Of a stretch of 64,000 bases of DNA, positions 54,601-63,969 are shown in pieces. Each line of letters starts with the position of its first letter. Position 1 is the stretch's first letter. The position numbers and the translations under genes were made by a program. The stretch is from Diphasiastrum complanatum (taxonomy: Eukaryota; Streptophyta; Lycopodiopsida; Lycopodiales; Lycopodiaceae), in the NCBI GenBank assembly GCA_029204225.1, contig CM055102.1:1574854-1638853 (forward strand), read 5' to 3'. Under the pieces are notes generated by a model, which saw only the letters and a program-made list of their open reading frames with translations, was not told where the DNA came from and made no database searches.

Positions 54601-54735
54601 CTTCTCCCACAATGAAATCTGGGTCCAACTCTTGTGTGAGCTTGAGCTTTTTGACTGGTCGTGTAGGATCAATTATGTCTTTGCCTTTATCCTTATCCTC
54701 CTTCACCATCTTGGCAAGTTTTAAGCCCAAAAAGT
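51640..54735 (-). pseudogene. Gyp-D-type ORF3: long protein with coiled coil and FFDP domain
   Basis: Minus strand, about 1000 codons with frameshifts. N-terminus MGLKLAKMVKEDKDKGKDII, acidic; then a globular part (WWKSREPLLKTYGFQDY, FTIIVEYAFRSTVQ, RKARISMTFFMYLLAAITEP); a low-complexity Ser/Pro/Ala/Asp middle (about 53350-53950); a coiled coil (ELHNQQLQQKADHARKQMAT, MQQEMDAMRSSIQSHQQLA); then broken frames; finally PPNWPIIPNSRTW, LTFLSTLEFHWDRSLGLLFF, FFDPNTPFPSLKRKDQL, RIYYRAA. The last blocks align with Gyp-C ORF3. An LTR follows on the same strand. It may correspond to plant transposon proteins of unknown function found in large gypsy elements, but I cannot confirm a named family. Confidence 0.65.
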
Positions 54736-54930
54736 GCCTAATTGTCCGGAAATAGTAAGTTCAAAAGTGAAAAGGAGCAATAAAAATTGCTAAATATAGC
54801 AGGTGAGCTCTGAGAATGAATGCATGACCTTTATGACTGCTGGATTGTGCTTTGGGGATGCTGGAAAATTTCTAGAAAATTTCGGCAGCATGTCTCTAGC
54901 AAGTGTGAGTTTTGAATGGATCTCATCTCC

Positions 54931-54938
54931 TTATATAG
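54931..54938 (-). promoter_or_regulatory. TATA element upstream of ORF3
   Basis: Minus strand GTCTATATAAGG, about 200 bp upstream of the first ORF3 ATG (54730). A run of C (plus-strand 54940-54957, CCCCCCCCCGCGCCCCCC) lies just upstream. CACACGTGTG palindromes at 55055 and 55234 would sit about 120 and 300 bp upstream. Confidence 0.5.
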
Positions 54939-55953
54939 ACCCCCCCCCGCGCCCCCCAATCCAAATTTGGGAAACCAAGATGTTAGATATCAAATCGACT
55001 AAAAAGGAAATTCTAAGATCAATGGTGACAGAGGCGAACCAAGATCAGGTCATTCACACGTGTGGGGATCCAAAACAGTGCTAAAAATGGCCAAAAAACT
55101 TAGTTCATCTCAAAAAATCACTAAATCTCTATTTTTGGGAGTTTGGCTGGGGATCTTGGCTCGCCGATTGGACAATAGTTTAAGCATAGAAAGATGTGAA
55201 AAATATCAAGGGGGCAAACCATGATGTCATTTTCACACGTGTGGGGAGCCTGTTTAGATTTTTCAATAATGGGTCCCCAACAAAAATTGGCTAGGAGTCT
55301 TGGTTTTGCCTCACTCATTGTTGATAGAGCATAATATGAGGAGTCTACTGTGAAGAGGGCGAGGCAACATCTCAAAAAGACAAGCCTGTAGATGGGTTTA
55401 AGTGATTTTTACTATTTTTGGCCTACAAGGTTGGGATTTAGGGTTCATGGTTCCCCTGACTCAATTTAGACCTATCAAGATGTGTTCTAGCCATGGTCAA
55501 ATAGGAGAATCAAGAAAGTGAAAATTGGGAGAGATATTGAGGTTTTTGTCTCCGCTAGTGCCTTGTGTTATTCTACTGGGCTGAATAGTGAAGGGTTTGG
55601 AACTGTTCCGATCATTGGCAAATGGTATTTCCTTCACTAGCACTGATTTTGGCACTGAGTTCAAAGTTTTTTTTTTGATGAATATAGAACTCTCTCTCTC
55701 TCTCTTTATTTTTTTTTTTTTTTGTCCCAATGTTGATTCACTTTGTTGCACAGTACTATATTTGGTGGCCTTGAACGTCCTTACCTGTAACCTGTACTAA
55801 CTCCATGAACCATGTAGATTGTTTTTTCGTCCCTAGAGATACTCTACTCTCTACACATAACACCACTCCCTGTACATTGTATCACAAAAAGACAAACAAA
55901 TAGAAGAACTGTTCATAAACAACTAGGAAAATCCAAAGAAAGGCAAAAAATAA
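54939..55953 (-). other. Noncoding region between gypsy RT and ORF3
   Basis: U3-like: two CACACGTGTG palindromes, a (CT)n/(T)n microsatellite at about 55690-55722, no coding sequence. RNase H and integrase expected after RT are missing, so this is probably LTR or promoter DNA of a second element, joined to Gyp-D near 55970. Confidence 0.45.
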
Positions 55954-55959
55954 TCATAC

Positions 55960-57245
55960 AAAAAAAATAACCCTCTGGAAGGTGCTTGGTGTATTACACA
56001 ACCCAAATGGCACTACGCGAAAAGCATAAGTCCCCCATGCGGTTGCAAAGGCAGTTTTATGTTGGTCTTCAGGTGCTATTTGCACTTGGTTATACCCACT
56101 AAATTCGTCGAGGAAACTATAGGCCTCTTCTCCTGCTATTCGTTCAAGCACTCCTTCGGTAAAGGGCAGGGGAAACTGGTCCTTCTTTGTGACTGCATTA
56201 AGTTTTTTAACGTCTACACAAATGCATAGTTTTCCGTTCTTTTTAGGCACAATCACAATTGGGGATACCCAGTCGGTATGCTCAATCTCATATATGAATC
56301 CAGCTTCTAGTAACTTTTCCAACTCTTGTTGAATCAGTTTGGAGTAATGGGGGTTGCAGCGATAAGGTCAACTCACTTTCGGTCCGGCACCATCGACTAA
56401 CGGAATGGTGTGCTGCACTACTTCAGGTGGTATTCCCTTCAGATCCTTGTAGGACCATGCAAAACAATCGCAGTATTCTTGTAGGAGGTCTCTTAGATCG
56501 GATAACTCTTCAGTAGTAAGTTGTTCACCTACATAGACTATCATCTCTCCTTCTCCAGGATCGGCTAGATCTAGAGGTTGGACTTTTGCAGGACCCTCAT
56601 ACGAACAAGAATTTTTAGGTGCGTCATTCGAGTCGGGTCCCTATTGGGCTTGGGGCATAGCAACGATCACATCATCTAAGGTATAGTCTCGAAAGTACGC
56701 TAATACATTGTGCAAAGGCTCAGCCATCGATTCTGAATCATGTCTTAGTTTCTGATTTTGGGATGGAGAAGTGGATGTTGTTGAGACTTATTTTGAGACC
56801 TTAGATGTAGTGTCTATTGGTTGAAATTTGGTATTCATGAGTTGTGGACGATCACAACCCATCTTAGCTTTTCCCTTTAGATTAGCAGGTATTTTGGAAG
56901 TTGGTTTCTTCACTACCACCGTATTGATAGAGCACGAGCAGATAGGAGGGTTTGAGGGAAAAATTGTCTTCTCAAGGGGGTCCCAAACGTGGTGTCCACA
57001 CTGGTTATGGCTTCATCTACTAGATTGTCCCATTGGCTTATCTTGACCCGGTATTGAGATACACTTGTGGGGCAAGGCTCTTTAGAGACCTTAGCCAGGG
57101 ATGGGATTTTAGGGACGTCTTTTGGTAGTCGTCTTTCTCCATAACATTGGGGATCAAAGAAAGATAATGCTTGTTCGTCTGAATATCCCACATCATCTTC
57201 CAAGGTGATTACTGAGCACCAAGGAAGAAATTCTTCTTCATAGGG
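55960..57245 (-). pseudogene. pol: Gyp-D post-protease region and RT
   Basis: From 57245 down: EEFLPWCSVITLEDDVGYSD, EQALSFFDPQCYGERRLP, VGEQLTTEELSDLRDLL, YCDCFAWSYKDLKGIPPEVV; then RT in one frame (LLEAGFIYEIEHTDWVSPIV, VPKKNGKLCICVDVKKLNAV, YSFLDEFSGYNQVQIAPEDQ, VVPFGLCNTPSTFQRV). It stops at 55975 before the catalytic YVDD-type block. Stops at about 56370, 56640, 56790 and 56970 break the frame. Confidence 0.85.
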
Positions 57246-57269
57246 TTCTGGGGGTGGTTCTAATGGAAG

Positions 57270-58472
57270 TCATGATAGTTCGATCATGTTTACCCCGATT
57301 TTGATCTCATCATCAAGGGTGATAGGCTTTTGGTTTGCAGGTTTTGACTCTTGATTGGCTTCTCGGAGTAGGGAGATGGATCCTTTTATGGAGCTCATAC
57401 AATCGACTGTAGCTAGAGCATCAATCCAATTGATGATATCAGTATCAAAGTCTTGATGGATTCCCAATGGCTTGTAGAGCTTCTTTAGATTTCGATCGAT
57501 CGTGTGATCGGTAGTGGAGGAAGTCGTTTCTTCTAACGGGCTCGCAAGCTTAATGGTCCAGGTATTCGGATCGACTCTCATGGCTCGATCCCGATTCTCC
57601 AACGTGATACGATCTGTACCCCAGTCATGGTGTACTTTGGCTAACTTTAGGCAGGGTCTTCCTAACAAAAGTCGGTAAGATGAGGTTGTTTTCAGAAGAT
57701 CTAAGACTGTGAAGTTAATGACAAAGCGAAGGTCAGCGACCTTCACATGTACATTCTCAACAATTCCCATGGGTTTGACACAGCTCTGATCAACAAGTTT
57801 TATAGAAAAACCTACGGGCTTTAAGGCACTCAGCCCCCACTCTCGATATATGTGTGATGACATGATGTTTACACCTGAAACACCGTCAATAACAACAGCT
57901 ACTGAAGGTAGGTTTTTGTGCTGAACAGGTAGGGTAACATTACTTTTCTCATTTTCCCAAGTAGCACCAATGGCCATTACGAACTGGTCATCATCACTCT
58001 CTCCAGTCATGGAGGGTCTTGTAGGTGTATTTTTATCTCCTAACCAGACGGTTAAGGCTTGGCGTAGGGGTTTGAAACTCTTCAAAACATCAACTAAGGG
58101 CAGGGTGACATGACTGGACAATAAAGCAGTTAAGGCTTCAGTCCCACTCCTTTCTGGTTCTAGGGAGGCGAAGGGTTCTTCATCAAACTCAAGTTGGATA
58201 AGCCCTCTCTGGTTCATGGTTGAGGTAGGAGCATTCACAGCTTTGTTCAAGTGTACAGGCAAATCCATAGGTTCTATTGACCGATTGAGATCACCAATAG
58301 GGGCCTTAGCTTGCTCCTCTTGGATCCACTTTTTTACCTTGATATAACAATCTTTTTCTTTTCGTGGGTTGGGATACTCTCCTGGTCTAGTGGATTTAGT
58401 GTAGTGGCTTATAGTATGGGGTTGACTATGCTCCTCGTTCAAAATTCTCTCTACCACTGGGGACTCTTTCAA
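57270..58472 (-). pseudogene. pol: Gyp-D protease region
   Basis: 400 open codons. A long linker (ILNEEHSQPHTISHYTKSTR onward) leads to a retropepsin-like domain at about residues 190-290: VAVVIDGVSGVNIMSSHIYR, with DGVSG in place of D-S/T-G, GFSIKLVDQSCVKPMGIVEN, and YRLLLGRPCLKLAKVHHDWG. The changed active-site triplet is a question mark over activity, though DGGSG-like variants occur in some plant gypsy proteases. Ends in a stop at 57270 and continues in another frame as the post-protease region. Confidence 0.75.
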
Positions 58473-58479
58473 GTGTTGG

Positions 58480-60440
58480 GCACGTGTCTAAACGTAGACA
58501 GGGGCTTCTAGTTATGTGGATTTCGCTCTCCTATCATGTACAATAGTTGCAAGGTTGACAGGTGCGTCAACTTGCGGCTCTACTGGTCGGGATGGGCAAT
58601 CTTTATAGCAATGGCCATGGCCACATTCCCTACAGATAGGTGTGTAGGTGCCTTTATATGGGCACTCGACGATGCGGTGGTTCTCTCCATAGCCATAACA
58701 TTGGATAGGTGCTCTATTTCCATAAAAACGTTGTTGTGTGGTAAATAAAAGATAAATAGAAGCTTCGGTTCCATCTGAGTAAAAACAGGGGAACCCTTGA
58801 TCCTTAGGCATATAGACATTCTCAAGGCTGAACTCTAGCTGAGGTTGAGGATCAAGACTTGTGGTAGCAAGGTTTGCTGGGATGATTTGGTGGTTCATCT
58901 GAGGCCCAGACTGTTGCACTACTAAGGCTGGTGCTGCGTTATTCGTTCCAAATAGTGCTAGGCGTTGTTGGGGTGCTTGTTGGAACGTGGGCCTTTGGTA
59001 GCTCATAATTTGGGGACCTTGTTGTTGCATCCTCCACTGGTATTGTCATACAACGGCTTGTATTTTTGGATTGTAGATACAAGTAGATGTACCATGATTT
59101 TTGGTGTTGCAAAAGATGCAAAACCTTTGGGCTATCTGTCTATTCTGTGGACATTCGTTCGCCGTGTGATTTTATTGACATGTGGGACACCAAACATTAT
59201 CACGCTTGGAAAATTGGTTGACATTAGGCCCTTGTGGTGTGGTATTTTTCAATTTCTGTTCAAAATCTTTGGATATCTTATCCATTTGTGCCTGGTGGGT
59301 TTTATTCATGGTTTCAAGTTGTTGTAACAACAATTGTGTGGCAACATCGGTGGAGGATCCTTCACCTTGAGATCTATGGCTTTGGTCAGAGACAATGGCT
59401 CAAGAACATTGGGGTTCGTATTCTTCATCGGAGCTTTCATCCTCTTCGCGGATGGCATCATCCATAGCATCACGTAAGGTAGCATAGGATTCTGGAGGTC
59501 TAAGTTCACGCCGAATAGATTTCAGAAGGCCAGTCATGAACCGTATGAGCACGGCCTGATAAGGTGCTAAGTGGGCAGGGCATTCAGTCTTAAGACGCTT
59601 GAGTCGTTTGATGTAATCGCGTACCCTCTCATCCTTTCTCATCTTGATCTTACTAAGCAATAAAAATGGGCTTTCAAGAAACCTGGATGATTTGAACCTC
59701 TTAATGAAGGAGTCCTTGAGTGATTCCCACTCGTTTTGTTCGTGACGCTCAAGGTTGAAATACCACTCGCGAGTGGCATCAGTGAGGGTCATACTAAAGA
59801 GTCAAAGTTTTTCTTTCGGAGTTGTCTCTCCATAGACTTCACATGCTTCCTCATAAATCTGAAGGTAGCGTGCTGGGTCGGTAGTACCATCATATCATGG
59901 CAGATCGAGTCTAGGAGCTCGTCGATTATGTGGAAGGGCATTCAGTCTTAAGACGCTTGAGTCGTTCGATGTAATCGCGTACCCTCTCATCCTTTCTCAT
60001 CTTGATCTTACTAAGCAGTAAAAATGGGCTTTCAATAAACCTGGATGATTTGAACCTCTTAATGAAGGAGTCCTTGAGTGATTCCCACTCGTTTTGTTCG
60101 TGACGCTCAAGGTTGAAATACCACTCGTGAGTGGCATCAGTGAGGGTCATACTAAAGAGTCAGAGTTTTTCTTCCGGAGTTGTCTCTCCATAGACTTCAC
60201 ATGCTTCCTCATAAATCTGAAGGTAGTGTGCTGGGTCGGTAGTACCATCATATCATGGCAGATCGAGTCTAGGAGCTCGTCGATTATGTGGGATGGCTCC
60301 GGGTAATGGTACAACAAAGGGTAACGGGTTGGGGATCCTTTGGGCTCCTGGTGCCTCAGGTGGTACTGGATTCTCTTGAGGTTGGTTTGGATTATTGGCA
60401 GCCATGTTGAACTGCTCTTGGAAATTCTGGGGTTGGGAGT
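58480..60440 (-). pseudogene. gag: Gyp-D gag with internal duplication and four zinc-knuckle-like motifs
   Basis: Starts MAANNPNQPQENPVPPEAPG near 60404. Core: HNRRAPRLDLP, DGTTDPARYLQIYEEACEVY, FSMTLTDATHEWYFNLERHE, RFIESPFLLLSKIKMRKDER. A 358-bp tandem duplication repeats the middle of the core. The C-terminal half has CIFCNTKNHGTSTC (complete CX2CX4HX4C), a CPTC..NHTANEC motif, CYGYGENHRIVEC (second Cys replaced by Tyr) and CRECGHGHCYKDC. Stops at several places (near 59400, 59170, 59030, 58510). Confidence 0.85.
59578..60293 (-). repeat. 358-bp tandem duplication in Gyp-D gag
   Basis: 59578-59935 and 59936-60293 are nearly identical (for example CATTCAGTCTTAAGACGC at 59581 and 59939; GTCGATTATGTGG at both ends). 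358 is not a multiple of three, so the duplication shifts the frame. Confidence 0.9.
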
Positions 60441-60469
60441 GGCTAGTTGATGGTTCTTGGTCTCCAAGT

Positions 60470-61383
60470 GAACTTCCTCCCTCTCAAGATCCTAGATTTA
60501 GTCTTTTGACTTGATCTTAGTTGCATCCAAACAAAGGATCTTGTCTAAGTTCGCAGCTAAGAAAAGTATCTTGTTTGGGGATTCAAGAATTCAAACTCTG
60601 GGAATGTGAGATTGGAAATGTACAAATGTAAGGTTTGGAATATGGAATTGGAGAATGAGATCTGGGGAGGTGGAATTGGGGATTCTAGGATTTTTGGGAT
60701 CCCAGAATTTGGGTGCTGGAATTTGGGGAATGCAGATCTGGGATTTGTAACAACTCTCAAGACATGTTGTAAGGTTTGGAATATGGAATCAAAGAATGAG
60801 ATATGGGGAGGTGGAATTGGGAATTCTAGGATTTTTGGGATCCCAGAATTTGGGTGCTAAAATTTGGGGAATGCAGATCTGGGATTTGTAACAACTCTCA
60901 AGACATGTGAATTTGGGGATTGTCGAAGAGTGAATGAGGGAAGCAAATCTGGGGATTCAAGATGGAAATGGGAAACGTGAATATGGGAATTTGGAGAATT
61001 GGGATTGTAGATTTGGGATTCACAAAAGGTCTTACAGATTTGGGATCCCAAAATGGGAAGGCATTCTAGCAATGTAGTTGGGTGAGAACAAAAAGTGTGA
61101 TGGTAGGATGAGATTTTTAGATCTCCTCTTTGGCCAATGATAAAGGGTGGATGGATGCAGGTTATACCACACCCAACTCTAAAAAGTGATCTCTAAGTTT
61201 AAAAATGACATTGGGCCTCTAGTTTTATTTTAATTACAAGGCCCAAGTCAAGTTTATTTTATTTACAACTTCAATTGCATGCTCACTGGGCCATGGGCAT
61301 ATACACGCAGGATGCCATGCCCTCGCAACACATTTTATTGGAGGATTTTATTTATTTACACTTTGTTGGGAATACCCCCAACA
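60470..61383 (-). repeat. Gyp-D 5' LTR and leader
   Basis: Minus-strand start TGTTGGGGGTATTCCCAACA at 61383, itself a hairpin (TGTTGGG/CCCAACA). GGTATAACC near 61163 may serve as TATA. It contains a 2 x 141-bp tandem repeat (60628-60909). Boundary with gag leader not fixed; no PBS recognised. It interrupts Gyp-E gag. Confidence 0.6.
60628..60909 (-). repeat. Two tandem copies of a 141-bp unit
   Basis: GTAAGGTTTGGAATATGGAA at 60628 and 60769, with TTTTTGGGATCCCAGAATTT and AACTCTCAAGACATG in both. Few differences. Lies within the putative LTR or leader. Confidence 0.9.
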
Positions 61384-62030
61384 ACAACACGATGTGCTCT
61401 CCATTCACGTGGCTCATCGACATCTGATCCTTCGTCTTCTTCCCAAATGACATCAGACATGGCTTATTTCAATGATGTGTATTCATCATTGGAACAAAGT
61501 TCACGTCGTATCCATCGTGAGAGTCCAACGAGGAACCAAATTATGAGAATGGACTCAATAGGTTGCTCTTGTACCTGACTTTTTAATCTTTTAAATCGTT
61601 CAATGTAGTCACGTACTTTCTCGTCTTTTGTCATTTTGATGTTCCTTAGCTTGACAAAAGGACTTTCTATCAAGCGAAATGGCTTGGAGCGTTTGATAAA
61701 GGCCTCTTTCAAGAGTGATCAGTCATGTTTATCTTCACGATCAAAGTTAAAAAACCACTCTCATGCTCGATCGATCATGGTCATCGAGAAGAGCTGTACC
61801 ATGGCTTCCGGTGATGTTTCTCCATAGACGTCACATGCGTTCTCTAAGACTTGAAGAAATCTTTGAGGATCAGTGTTACCATTGTACTTAGGTAAATCTA
61901 GCTTTGGGATACGTTTTTCAGTACGTGGAACATTATTTTCAAAAGCTCCGTTTAAGTGAGCTCGTGCATGTGAAGATTTGGCAACATGAAAATGTGGTCG
62001 TTCATATGGAGCTTCATAATGCATGGGTTC
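61384..62030 (-). pseudogene. gag: Gyp-E gag fragment
   Basis: Minus strand: KRIPKLDLPKYNGNTDPQRF, LENACDVYGETSPEAMVQLF, FIKRSKPFRLIESPFVKLRN, MTKDEKVRDYIERFKRLKSQ. Same gag fold as Gyp-D but clearly different sequence, with stops at about 61460, 61715 and 61760. Ends at the Gyp-D LTR on one side and at copia sequence on the other. Confidence 0.8.
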
Positions 62031-62039
62031 CCATTTGTC

Positions 62040-62584
62040 GAATGGGTTTGTGGATGGCTAAGTCAACACATGCAGGATCCAAAGTTACATCACTGGAAGT
62101 TGGCTATTCTACAAGGGAGAAGATCTGACTTTGATTGCTTTTTCAGATTCAGATTTTGTAGGAGACAGGTTGGATAGGAAATCCACAAGTGCTTACACTA
62201 TATTTCTTGGAGGGAACTTGGTTTCTTGGCTATCAAAGAAGCAGGCAACTATTTCCTTATCATCCTATGAAGCTGAGTATAAATCTCTTACAACCACAAC
62301 AAAGGAGGTTTTATGGATCAAAAGGCTATTTTTGGAACTAAAGTGTTATGCAGATGAAGATCTTACAATTATCAAGAATGACAACATTTTTCCTCAAGCT
62401 CTTGCAAATAATCCAGTTTCATTTTGTAAGAGAAAAAGTCATTGGGAGAGAGATCTCACTGGAGTATGTTGATTCTCCAAATTGTGTTGTAGATCTTCTC
62501 ACAAAGCCACTACTCAAGAATGTCTTTATCAAGATGAGGTCTAACCTTGGTCTAATTTTGAAGTCTATGTTGATAGGAACATAA
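62040..62584 (+). pseudogene. pol: Copia RT end and RNase H
   Basis: LSQHMQDPKLHHWKLA (RT end), AFSDSDFVGDRLDRKSTSAY, SWLSKKQATISLSSYEAEYK, TTTKEVLWIKRLFLELK, then after a frameshift near 62420 HFVREKVIGREISLEYVDS and VVDLLTKPLLKNVFIKMRSN. Similar to Cop-D and Cop-B. Followed by PPT and LTR. The 5' part of the element is absent. Confidence 0.85.
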
Positions 62585-62585
62585 A

Positions 62586-62595
62586 TTTTAAGGAG
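62586..62595 (+). other. Polypurine tract of the 62-kb copia
   Basis: TTTTAAGGAG immediately before TGTGAAG. Confidence 0.65.
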
Positions 62596-63264
62596 TGTGA
62601 AGATTATTAAAATATTATCTACCTATCTCGAGTTTGGGTCCATGTCCATGGTTATTTTGACTAAATTTCATGTTGTACATAAAAGGTATGTGAATTGAGC
62701 ACATAACCTTCTAGTATAGTTGAATTTGAGCTAGATAGATTCAATTTTGATGACATGCAAAAGTTTAGATAGCATGCAATGTCATATTGTATGTATGCAA
62801 GCCACATGCAATCAGTGCATGCAACATGCAAAGTGGTTTTTGTGATCTACATATGTCTAGGCAGTTTTATGAGTTGACATGCAGTACATGCAACATCCAT
62901 GCATGCAGTTACACATGTGGAGCTTTGGTAGGTGAATTAGTTCAGTTAAGTGAACTTTCCATGCAACTCCACTATAGGAATTCGAGTCTCTCTCATGTAG
63001 GGAAAGCTTGGCATGTTTTGCCATATTGTGAATAATGAGATTTTGGTTTTTTGGACTCATTTTCTCTCTACCCGAGTTTTCCATCATTGATTTTCTCTCT
63101 CTACCTGAGATCAGGTTGTTTTTCCCATACTGAGCACTTAGAATTATTTCTAACATTCAATTCTCAGAGTGTGAAGTTAGATTTTTTCATCAGATGTATG
63201 CCATTGTGCTCTTGTCATAGATTTTTCAAGTATACTGTTCTCTAGTCAATCTTGTGCAATCACA
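62596..63264 (+). repeat. 3' LTR of the 62-kb copia (end uncertain)
   Basis: Starts TGTGAAGATTATT after the PPT. The other end is not certain; AATCTTGTGCAATCACA at about 63248-63264 is the best candidate for an imperfect inverse of the start. It contains a dense cluster of CATGCA words. Confidence 0.55.
62753..62966. promoter_or_regulatory. Cluster of CATGCA (RY-type) motifs
   Basis: About ten CATGCA words in some 210 bp, including a CATGCATGCA palindrome near 62901. CATGCA is the core of the RY element bound by plant B3-domain regulators such as ABI3/FUS3/LEC2. It lies in the U3-like part of an LTR. Confidence 0.55.
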
Positions 63265-63299
63265 ACACCTCAGTAAGATCTTGTAAATTGTTGGAGGGT

Positions 63300-63947
63300 T
63301 TGTGGATCCCAAGGCAACTCTAACCCCAATTAATAAGTAAGAGGGATTTGACGCCCTGCGTGTGTAAGTCCAACCCGATGATCACATAGTTATATGATTA
63401 GTTACAAGTCAATAAAAGGACTTTAGGCCTTTTTACGGGACTTTTAATGTCACAGGGCCTAAATGTCAAAGTAGTGAATAAAGTTAGATTTCCCTCCAAT
63501 TTGGATGGTACCCACTCTTTTTTAAATTTGAATAGTCTCAAATTTCTACACATGTTCATTTTCTCATTTCAATAAAGCAGATTGGTTCTCTTCTGAAATG
63601 GATTGATGAATGTCCTTGCTCTCTCTCACTTTTCCTCCATCTCTCATGCTTTCTTTGGATTTATCAATTGTTGGATTTATTAGTTGTTGGGATTTATCTT
63701 TATTATACTTTTTATGAGAGAGAAAGGGAGAGAGAGAAAGAGTAAGCTATCTTGTTGTGGATCGTATGTTAATGCTTAGGGTTAATGTGTGTTAGAGTTA
63801 GATTTGGATCTTCCATTTATGCTGAAATCTGAACTATATTATCGCTCTCATGGGAACGAATCTATGCGTGAGAACTAACTTCGTCTCTTCGATGCTAGAT
63901 TCATTAGATCTTGGATTCATGTTAGGCAAGGAAAGAAAACCACTACA
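63300..63947 (+). repeat. Gyp-F 5' LTR (right part; left boundary uncertain)
   Basis: Ends CACTACA just before a Tat/Athila-type PBS. Contains purine-rich GAGAGAAAGGGAGAGAG near 63718. No coding sequence. The boundary with the copia LTR on the left is not resolved. Confidence 0.5.
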
Positions 63948-63951
63948 ATTT

Positions 63952-63969
63952 TGGTGCCGTTGCCGGGGA
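63952..63969 (+). other. Gyp-F primer binding site (tRNA-Asp type)
   Basis: TGGTGCCGTTGCCGGGGA, one base from the TGGCGCCGTTGCCGGGGA common in plant Tat/Athila gypsy elements and usually assigned to tRNA-Asp. The element body continues beyond the window. Confidence 0.85.

Noticed and set aside
55688-55722. (CT)n/(T)n stretch as a poly-A tail of a LINE or SINE
   Set aside because: No LINE RT or SINE body adjacent and no flanking duplication; treated as a microsatellite.
49620-61383. A single large element bounded by the inverted 44-bp sequences
   Set aside because: Both match the 5' tip of one LTR type; the inverse orientation is explained by two insertions on opposite strands, and the contents between are several different elements.
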